Assembly (NCBI GenBank): GCA_030152275.1
Contig: JASLHF010000141.1
Location: 1 to 10,552 of the forward strand
DNA: 10,552 bases
Direction of reading: 5' to 3'
From: Acinetobacter sp.
Lineage (GTDB): Bacteria; Pseudomonadota; Gammaproteobacteria; Pseudomonadales; Moraxellaceae
Shown: positions 5,423-10,552 of the stretch, piece after piece
How the letters are laid out: each line of letters starts with the position of its first letter
Numbering within the stretch: the first letter of the stretch is position 1
Position numbers and translations under genes: made by a program
The notes under the pieces: generated by a model
Database searches by the model: none
What the model was told of the DNA's origin: nothing
Seen by the model: the letters and a program-made list of their open reading frames with translations, nothing else

Positions 5423-6877
5423 TCAGCTCAAGATGATATCGTATTGCTCTTGCGTATACAGATTTTCTACCTGGAACTTAATCACACCACTGATAAAATG
5501 CTCTAAATCCGCCACTGCAGGTGCCTCTGCAGTTAGCAAACGGTCAATCACCGATGGATGGGCGACAACAGTAAAGCCACTCTGATTTTCAAATGCCCGC
5601 GCATAGCGCAGTATTTCTCGAAAAATTTCGTAACACACTGTCTCTGCTGTTTTCACATAACCGCGCCCCTGACAGGTCGGACAAGATTCGCACAGTAAAT
5701 GCTCCAGCGACTCACGAGTGCGCTTGCGGGTCATTTCCACCAAGCCCAGTTCGGATACTTGCGTAATCTTGGTCTTGGCATGGTCTCGCTCCAGCATTTT
5801 TTCAAACTGGCTCATGACCTGATCGCGATGATGCGCTTCTTGCATGTCAATGAAATCAATAATGATAATCCCGCCCAAATTACGCAGGCGCAGCTGGCGC
5901 GCAATAACCTGTGTCGCTTCCATATTGGTTTTAAAGACCGTATCTTCCAGCGAACGCCCGCCCACATAAGAACCGGTATTCACATCAATGGTGGTCATGG
6001 CTTCAGTCTGGTCAATCATCAAATAACCGCCAGACTTCAGCGCAACACGGGTTTGCAGCGCTTTTTGAATATCTTCTTCAACATTATATAAGTCAAAAAT
6101 CGGACGCTCGCCAGGATAATGAATCAGCCGATCATGCATATTCGGCACAAATTCATCCACAAACTCTTTCAGCTTGCCGTGAATTTCACGTGAGTCGACA
6201 TGAATTTTTGACGTATTTTCATTGGCTAAATCGCGGATCACCCGTTGCGGCAGCGGTAACTCTTCAAAAATGAGTGATGGCACCAGCGCACTCTGAGATT
6301 TACGCTGAATGTACTCCCAAAGTTTCGCTAAATAAGCCATATCTTGGGCAATCGCTTCTTCCGCAATACCGTCTGCTGCCGTACGGACAATCACCGACCC
6401 CGGCAGCTGGTGTTCTTTCTGAATACGCTCAATCATGCTGCGCAAACGGTCACGTTCTTCTTCAGATTCGATACGCTGAGACACGCCAATATGGCTGCCA
6501 TACGGCATCATGACCAAATAGCGTGAAGGAATGGAAAGATCTGTGCTTAAGCGGGCGCCCTTTGTGCCCAGCATGTCTTTCATTACCTGCACTGTCAGAA
6601 TTTGGCCCGGCTGCAGCAGTTCAAAGACATTGGGGGTAGGCTGACTGCGCGGCCAAACCATATCATTAATATGCAAAAAAGCCGTGCGAGAAAGGCCAAT
6701 ATCAATAAAGGCTGCCTGCATACCCGGCAACACTCGCACCACTTTTCCTTTATAAATATTGCCTACTAAACCGCGTTTTACCGTACGCTCAACAAACAAT
6801 TCATTGACTGTGCCATTTTCTATCAATGCGACACGGCATTCCATTGGTGTGACGTTAATCAACAACTCGTCAGACAT
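5423..6877 (-). CDS. rng: Ribonuclease G (RNase E/G family)
   Basis: RNase G is a single-strand-specific endoribonuclease that trims the 5' end of 16S rRNA and starts decay of some mRNAs. The 484-residue protein matches the usual length (489 in E. coli) and lacks the long RNase E C-terminal scaffold. The S1 RNA-binding region covers about residues 35-125 (GNIYKGKVVRVLPGMQAAFIDIG near its start). The catalytic metal ligands are Asp298 in TTIDVNTG and Asp341 in IIDFIDM; the zinc-link cysteines are 399 and 402 in CPTC. The frame opens at a TTG (6889), but ATG 6877 gives MSDELLINVTP, aligning with the E. coli start MTAELLVNVTP, so I prefer it; only a distant GAG supports its ribosome binding. It follows maf after 41 nt, the same order as in E. 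coli. Confidence 0.95.
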   Translation of the reverse strand: MSDELLINVTPMECRVALIENGTVNELFVERTVKRGLVGNIYKGKVVRVLPGMQAAFIDIGLSRTAFLHINDMVWPRSQPTPNVFELLQPGQILTVQVMKDMLGTKGARLSTDLSIPSRYLVMMPYGSHIGVSQRIESEEERDRLRSMIERIQKEHQLPGSVIVRTAADGIAEEAIAQDMAYLAKLWEYIQRKSQSALVPSLIFEELPLPQRVIRDLANENTSKIHVDSREIHGKLKEFVDEFVPNMHDRLIHYPGERPIFDLYNVEEDIQKALQTRVALKSGGYLMIDQTEAMTTIDVNTGSYVGGRSLEDTVFKTNMEATQVIARQLRLRNLGGIIIIDFIDMQEAHHRDQVMSQFEKMLERDHAKTKITQVSELGLVEMTRKRTRESLEHLLCESCPTCQGRGYVKTAETVCYEIFREILRYARAFENQSGFTVVAHPSVIDRLLTAEAPAVADLEHFISGVIKFQVENLYTQEQYDIILS

Positions 6878-6918
6878 AATAAAACTCAAAACATTATAAA
6901 AATTCTTTTTTTCAGCAG

Positions 6919-7485
6919 TTAATTTAGGACCTTAACTGTCTGCAGCAACTGAACTGTTTCATGCAGCGGCAAGCCAACCACATTGGAATAACTGCCTTCA
7001 ATGCGCGGGATATAGCGCGCGGCAATGCCTTGAATTGCATAGGCTCCCGCCTTGCCTAAAGGTTCGCCCGTTGCCCAATAGGATTCCATATCCTGTAAGC
7101 TAATGGGCTGAAATTCAACCTGCGTACGCACTACTATACTGCATATTTGCTGTTTTGTACGCACACAAACACCTGAAAACACATCATGTTTTCGGCCAGA
7201 AATCATTTCCCACATCTCAAAAGCATGCTGTTTTGATTCCGGTTTACCCAAAATTTGGCCATCCACCCCCAAACTGGTGTCTGCGGCAATGATTACTGCA
7301 TCAGGAAATTGATACTGCACGGTTTGCGCTTTGCTGCGCGCTAAACGCTCTACATACTCAGAGGCGCTTTCATGTGCCAAGACAGACTCATCAATGTCTG
7401 GACTAAAAATTTCGAAATTCAGTCCCAATTGCTGCAGCAGTTCGCGTCGCCGCGGCGAGCTTGAGGCAAGTATTAAATCCGCCAT
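6919..7485 (-). CDS. Maf/YhdE-type nucleoside triphosphate pyrophosphatase
   Basis: Maf proteins hydrolyse non-canonical or excess nucleoside triphosphates (dTTP and UTP for the YhdE class) to monophosphate and pyrophosphate. The 188-residue product has SSSPRR (8-13), DESV (32-35), the catalytic AADT with Asp69, GKP (80-82), HDVFSGV (100-106), GKAGAYAIQG (144-153) and EGSYSNVVGLPL (163-174). The frame stays open upstream to 7638, but those codons lie inside mreD and give no family sequence; ATG 7485 begins MADLILASSSPRR, as expected. It overlaps the mreD stop by 13 nt and has only GAAG as a possible ribosome binding site, suggesting translational coupling. The location between mreD and rng is the same as for yhdE in E. 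coli and supports dTTP/UTP specificity. Confidence 0.93.
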   Translation of the reverse strand: MADLILASSSPRRRELLQQLGLNFEIFSPDIDESVLAHESASEYVERLARSKAQTVQYQFPDAVIIAADTSLGVDGQILGKPESKQHAFEMWEMISGRKHDVFSGVCVRTKQQICSIVVRTQVEFQPISLQDMESYWATGEPLGKAGAYAIQGIAARYIPRIEGSYSNVVGLPLHETVQLLQTVKVLN

Positions 7486-7964
7486 TTCTTCAACAGATAG
7501 TAAATGACAGGCCAAATGAGAATGCTGCTCAACAGCGGCAGCCAATGACGCGCAAATGAGAAATGAATGCCGCTCATGACTTGCGACAGCCAAACAAAGA
7601 AAAGATGTGCCAAAATTGCCAGCGAGGCAATGACCCACAAGTTGCCAAAGGTTAAAATCCGCTTTTCACGCGTTAAAAACCGCGTAATAAAAGTAATCAG
7701 CACAAAGCTTAACGCATTCATGCCTAATGGCGCATCTACCAATAAATCAACAAAAATGCCGGTACCGAAAGCGAACCAGACACCGCACCATGTTGGCTGA
7801 CACAACACCCAAAACAGCATGACCATCAGCATAAACAGCGGACGCCAGCCCGACAATTCATAAGATAGCGGATAGACCATTAAAATTGAGGCTGCAATCA
7901 CTGAAATAATGATTGCAGCCAGAGGATCGCGTTGTGTCGGTCGGCTTAACTTAGCGGTCAGCAT
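7473..7964 (-). CDS. mreD: Rod-shape determining membrane protein MreD
   Basis: MreD is an inner-membrane member of the elongasome that works with MreB, MreC, RodA and PBP2 in lateral wall synthesis. The 163-residue protein is strongly hydrophobic, with about five or six membrane segments (roughly 15-35, 41-58, 61-77, 83-97, 108-128 and 142-158). The G-I-F-V-D-L-L-V-D-A-P-L-G-M-N-A-L stretch at 69-85 is the recognisable family motif. The start ATG overlaps the end of mreC by 14 nt, and GGAG lies about 8 nt upstream inside mreC, so the two are likely translated together. Its 3' end overlaps maf by 13 nt. MreD sequences diverge quickly, so identification leans partly on gene order. Confidence 0.92.
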   Translation of the reverse strand: MLTAKLSRPTQRDPLAAIIISVIAASILMVYPLSYELSGWRPLFMLMVMLFWVLCQPTWCGVWFAFGTGIFVDLLVDAPLGMNALSFVLITFITRFLTREKRILTFGNLWVIASLAILAHLFFVWLSQVMSGIHFSFARHWLPLLSSILIWPVIYYLLKKWRI

Positions 7965-8808
7965 TCGGCTGCTCCATCGCTAAGGAGTCTGAAAACAGCA
8001 CAACCACATGATGTCCGCCTGCCAGCTGCGCTGCCGGTATCACGTCAATTTTGGCAAATTCGCCTGAATTATGGCGCTGCACTTTAGACACCGTGCCAAC
8101 CAAATAGCCTGCTGGGAAATGCGCCCCTAGCCCTGAGCTATACACTTTTTCACCTACTTTAATGTTGGCGCTGGTTGGAACATATTCCATTTTTAAGCGC
8201 CCTAAATCACCTGTGCCCGACACAATTGCCCGCATGCCGGTATGTTCCAGACGCACAGACAGTGAATGCTCTTTATCCGACAGCAGCATAATACGGCTGC
8301 TGTGCGGGTAAACATTCACGATTTGCCCCATAATGCCTTTATCGTCCAGCACCGTCTGCCCAACTCTCAAATTACTGTTCGCACCGCGGTTAATCACAAT
8401 AATATGGCGCAGCGGATCGGCATCAGTGCCGATCACCTCGGCAATTTCCATACGCCCGTCAATAATTAACGGCGTATCTAAAAGACCGCGCAAACGTGTA
8501 TTTTCTGCAGAAAGTTCAGAGAGTTTTTGCAAACGCACTTGCGCCTGAAGCAGCTCTGCCTGCATCGCGGTATTTTCGCGGCGCAGCTGCGCTTCAGACT
8601 TGGTTTGCTGATTTAGCCATTCTCTCGACAGCACTGGATAGCTTGCCACGGCATAAATTGGATTATACGCCGCATTCAAGACATCTCTTGCCGGCTGAAT
8701 TACATGCGGCATGCGCCAATCAAAGAAAAGCACCACCAAACATGTAATCACGGCAATGATACATGAGCGAAAAGATGGCGGCTGTCTTGAAAACAGTTGA
8801 GTTTGCAC
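7951..8808 (-). CDS. mreC: Rod-shape determining protein MreC (GTG start)
   Basis: MreC is a bitopic inner-membrane protein whose periplasmic part binds and activates the PBP2/RodA wall-synthesis complex. The 285-residue protein has a short cytoplasmic N-terminus, one membrane segment (about 13-30), a coiled-coil (about 63-110, rich in Gln, Glu, Leu and Arg) and a beta-rich domain with INRGANSNLRVGQTVLDDKGIMGQI (starts at 139) and SSGLGAHFPAGYLVGTV (224-240). The start codon is GTG; AAAAGGA at 8817-8823 stands 8 nt upstream and no ATG occurs before residue 33, after the membrane segment, so GTG is the only sensible choice. It follows mreB after 16 nt and overlaps mreD. Confidence 0.94.
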   Translation of the reverse strand: MQTQLFSRQPPSFRSCIIAVITCLVVLFFDWRMPHVIQPARDVLNAAYNPIYAVASYPVLSREWLNQQTKSEAQLRRENTAMQAELLQAQVRLQKLSELSAENTRLRGLLDTPLIIDGRMEIAEVIGTDADPLRHIIVINRGANSNLRVGQTVLDDKGIMGQIVNVYPHSSRIMLLSDKEHSLSVRLEHTGMRAIVSGTGDLGRLKMEYVPTSANIKVGEKVYSSGLGAHFPAGYLVGTVSKVQRHNSGEFAKIDVIPAAQLAGGHHVVVLFSDSLAMEQPNADR

Positions 8809-8824
8809 CCGCCCAGTCCTTTTC

Positions 8825-9871
8825 TTAGCCTACGAACAGCATGTCATGGTTTGGATTGTCAAAGAAATCCAAAGCTTTGCCGCCGCCGCGAGTCACACAA
8901 GTTAAAGGATCTTCTGCAACCACTACAGGCAAGCCAGTTTCCTGAGCCAGCAGTTTATCCAGATTGCGCAGCAGCGCGCCGCCGCCGGTCAAGACTATAC
9001 CGCGTTCTGCGATGTCTGATGAAAGTTCAGGCGGTGTCTGTTCTAATGCAGACTTGACTGCAGAAACAATGCTTTGCAGCGGATCAGAAATTGCTTGAGT
9101 GATTTCATCTGAAGTTACGGTAATCGCGCGCGGCACACCTTCGGCCAAATTACGGCCACGGACTTCGATTTCTAAAGCTTTCGCGCCTTCATCCGGCAAT
9201 GCCATGCCCACTTCTTTTTTAATGGTTTCAGCAGTAGTTTCACCAATCACGCAGCCGTGAGCCTTACGCACATAGTTGATGATCTGTTCATCAAATACAT
9301 CGCCGCCAATACGCAGTGAATCTGCATAAACACAACCCTGCAGAGAAATAATCGCAATTTCAGTTGTACCGCCGCCCACGTCTACCACCATTGAACCGCA
9401 AGCCTGCTCTACCGGCATGCCTGCGCCAATTGCAGCTGCCATAGGTTCTTCAATTAAGCGCACATCACGCGCGCCTGCATTGTAAACCGCTTCTCGAATC
9501 GCACGGCGTTCAACCAGTGTCGATTTGCAAGGCACACACACCACAACGCGCGGTGCAGGCGGAAACAGGCGTTTCTCATGCACTTTGCGGATAAAGTGGT
9601 TCAACATAGTTTCAGTTACTTCAAAATCTGCAATTACGCCATCCTTCATTGGACGGATTGCAGAAATATTCGCAGGGGTACGACCAAGCATTTGTTTTGC
9701 ATCCAGGCCAACGGCAGATACAATTTTTTGCGAACCGCTGTGACGAATCGCCACAACCGTCGGTTCATTTAATATAATGCCTCGTCCTGGTGCATAAATA
9801 AGTGTATTTGCAGTACCTAAATCAATGGCTAGATCGGGCGAAAACAAGCCAATTAGTCGTTTTAAAATCAC
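8825..9871 (-). CDS. mreB: Rod-shape determining actin homologue MreB (GTG start)
   Basis: MreB forms ATP-dependent filaments on the inner face of the cytoplasmic membrane and steers lateral peptidoglycan synthesis. The 348-residue protein shows the actin-fold motifs: phosphate 1 LAIDLGTANTLIY (14-26), DGVIADF (77-83), the EEP segment (141-143), phosphate 2 VVDVGGGTTEIA (162-173) and the adenosine motif GIVLTGGGALL (291-301). The N-terminal MILKRLIGLF is a likely amphipathic membrane anchor, as in E. coli. The start is GTG at 9871; no upstream ATG exists in frame and the protein aligns with other MreBs from there. Ribosome binding is weak (GAG about 9 nt upstream). TTGACT at 9942-9947 on the minus strand is a possible -35 element, without a convincing -10. 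It heads the mreBCD-maf-rng cluster. Confidence 0.97.
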   Translation of the reverse strand: MILKRLIGLFSPDLAIDLGTANTLIYAPGRGIILNEPTVVAIRHSGSQKIVSAVGLDAKQMLGRTPANISAIRPMKDGVIADFEVTETMLNHFIRKVHEKRLFPPAPRVVVCVPCKSTLVERRAIREAVYNAGARDVRLIEEPMAAAIGAGMPVEQACGSMVVDVGGGTTEIAIISLQGCVYADSLRIGGDVFDEQIINYVRKAHGCVIGETTAETIKKEVGMALPDEGAKALEIEVRGRNLAEGVPRAITVTSDEITQAISDPLQSIVSAVKSALEQTPPELSSDIAERGIVLTGGGALLRNLDKLLAQETGLPVVVAEDPLTCVTRGGGKALDFFDNPNHDMLFVG

Positions 9872-10003
9872 GGAGACGTTCTCGATTAAACTTTATGTGG
9901 ACGCAAGGTGGCAACTTTAACTAAATGTGATGATTTGGACAAGTCAATCGCTTATCATAAGCCATGATATTTTGAATTTTTTTAATACTGATTAGGTAAT
10001 GTT
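9872..10003. promoter_or_regulatory. Divergent mreB-gatC promoter region
   Basis: The 132 bp between two divergent core genes must hold both promoters. On the minus strand TTGACT (9942-9947) matches five of six bases of a -35 element for mreB. For gatC, TTGGAC (9935-9940) is a possible -35, and AGG at 9994-9996 is the ribosome binding site, 7 nt before ATG. A short inverted repeat, TATCAT (9953-9958) and ATGATA (9964-9969) with a 5 bp spacer, lies between. No complete consensus promoter is seen. Confidence 0.4.
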
Positions 10004-10318
10004 ATGTCTACATCGGATGCACAGCATTCTGCAGATCTCAATGCACAAACAGTTTCAGCGATTGCTCATTTGGCAAGATTATCGCTAAATGAGACGCAAT
10101 CTGCTGAATATGCTCAAAGTTTAAATAAAATTTTAGGCATGATGGAAACCCTGAAAGGCATCAATACCGACGGTGTTGAACCGCTAAAAAGTCCGTTCGA
10201 CAATCCACAGCCTTTACGTGAAGACGTGGTGTCTGAAAGCAATCATCGTGAAGAATATCAAGCGGTTGCTCCTTCTGTTCAAGAAGGTTTGTACCTTGTT
10301 CCTCGTGTGATTGAATAA
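10004..10318 (+). CDS. gatC: Asp-tRNA(Asn)/Glu-tRNA(Gln) amidotransferase subunit GatC
   Basis: GatC is the small subunit that wraps and stabilises the GatA-GatB complex, which converts Asp-tRNA(Asn) and/or Glu-tRNA(Gln) to the amidated forms. The 104-residue product has the typical IAHLARLSLNE start of the family (20-30), KILGMMETLKGINTDGVEPL (42-61), LREDVV (71-76) and the end GLYLVPRVIE. Its length is normal. gatA follows after 52 nt, so the two are likely co-transcribed; gatB is probably outside the window. Which tRNA is served depends on whether AsnRS and GlnRS exist in the genome, which cannot be seen here. Confidence 0.95.
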   Translation: MSTSDAQHSADLNAQTVSAIAHLARLSLNETQSAEYAQSLNKILGMMETLKGINTDGVEPLKSPFDNPQPLREDVVSESNHREEYQAVAPSVQEGLYLVPRVIE

Positions 10319-10356
10319 TTTTTATTCAGATAAACCTTTTATTCAAATTAAACGTA

Positions 10357-10370
10357 AAGAAATATTTCTT
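10357..10370 (+). promoter_or_regulatory. 14 bp palindrome directly before the gatA start
   Basis: AAGAAATATTTCTT is a perfect palindrome that ends at the base before the gatA ATG and includes the only purine-rich stretch able to act as its ribosome binding site. If folded in RNA it would partly hide that site, but the AT-rich stem would be weak. Confidence 0.35.
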
Positions 10371-10552
10371 ATGACTGATTTACATCACTTATCCATTCGT
10401 GAACTGTCTGAAGGTTTGGCTAGTGCTAAATTTTCTTCACGCGAATTGACTGAACACTATTTAAAACGCATTGAAAAAATCGATGCACAAGTAAAATCTT
10501 ATGTAACCGTCACTGCAGAACAGGCGCTTGCGCAAGCTGATGCGGCTGACGC
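10371..10552 (+). CDS. gatA: Asp-tRNA(Asn)/Glu-tRNA(Gln) amidotransferase subunit GatA, N-terminal part
   Basis: The first 60 codons of gatA are present and run off the right edge. The product, MTDLHHLSIRELSEGLASAKFSSRELTEHYLKRIEKID and so on, has the helical N-terminus of the amidase-signature family, with LTEHYLKRIEKID and YVTVTAEQALAQAD matching GatA. GatA releases ammonia from glutamine and passes it to GatB. The catalytic Lys-Ser-Ser residues lie further downstream outside the window. The ribosome binding site is poor (AAAGAAA inside a palindrome), so coupling to gatC translation over the 52 nt gap is uncertain. Confidence 0.93.
   Translation, partial: MTDLHHLSIRELSEGLASAKFSSRELTEHYLKRIEKIDAQVKSYVTVTAEQALAQADAAD

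Noticed and set aside
5699..6091. 130-codon open frame on the plus strand
   Set aside because: It is antisense to the highly conserved catalytic part of rng, with no ribosome binding site or recognisable domain; a shadow of codon bias.
6877..6889. TTG at 6889 as start of rng
   Set aside because: It adds only four residues absent from RNase G of E. coli, while ATG 6877 gives the expected N-terminus; a rare TTG with no good ribosome binding site is less likely.
7486..7638. 51-residue N-terminal extension of maf
   Set aside because: These codons lie wholly inside mreD in another frame and do not resemble any Maf N-terminus.
1..10552. Undescribed multi-gene system, mobile element, defence island or CRISPR array
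   Set aside because: Nearly every gene belongs to a known core family in a known order; no transposase, integrase, repeat array, toxin-antitoxin pair or tRNA-borne attachment site is visible.

Overview
The window looks like ordinary chromosomal DNA from an Acinetobacter species (Gammaproteobacteria, Moraxellaceae). Three things point there. The wax ester synthase/diacylglycerol acyltransferase closely resembles my recollection of AtfA of Acinetobacter baylyi. The order mreB-mreC-mreD-maf-rng diverges from gatC-gatA. The coding sequence is moderately AT-rich with very AT-rich intergenic DNA. I see no insertion sequence, integrase, phage gene, tRNA, rRNA or CRISPR array.

Left part (1-1890): the last 30 codons of one FadL/OmpP1-type outer-membrane channel gene, a terminator, 321 bp of gene-free AT-rich DNA with a perfect CRP-type palindrome, then a complete second channel gene whose C-terminus is nearly the same as the first. 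This is a tandem pair of lipid or hydrophobic-compound channels.

Middle (1915-5294): thrH (minus) and cysH (plus) are divergent and share a 198 bp regulatory region holding an LTTR-type inverted repeat, a candidate CysB site. After cysH and its terminator comes the wax ester synthase gene (plus) with its own candidate promoter. A small minus-strand gene of the PA1571 type converges on it, with a strong hairpin between the two.

Right part (5423-9871, all minus strand): mreB, mreC, mreD, maf (yhdE type) and rng read in that order as one tightly packed cell-shape and RNA-processing cluster, with 13-14 nt overlaps at mreC/mreD and mreD/maf. mreB and mreC both appear to start with GTG. Divergent from mreB, gatC and the beginning of gatA encode subunits of the tRNA-dependent amidotransferase; gatA runs off the end.

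Functionally, the left and middle parts join lipid uptake, sulfate and amino-acid metabolism and storage-lipid synthesis, while the right part is core cell biology. I found no undescribed multi-gene system. The points most worth a second look are regulatory sites, the tandem channel pair, the small gene and a few start-codon decisions.
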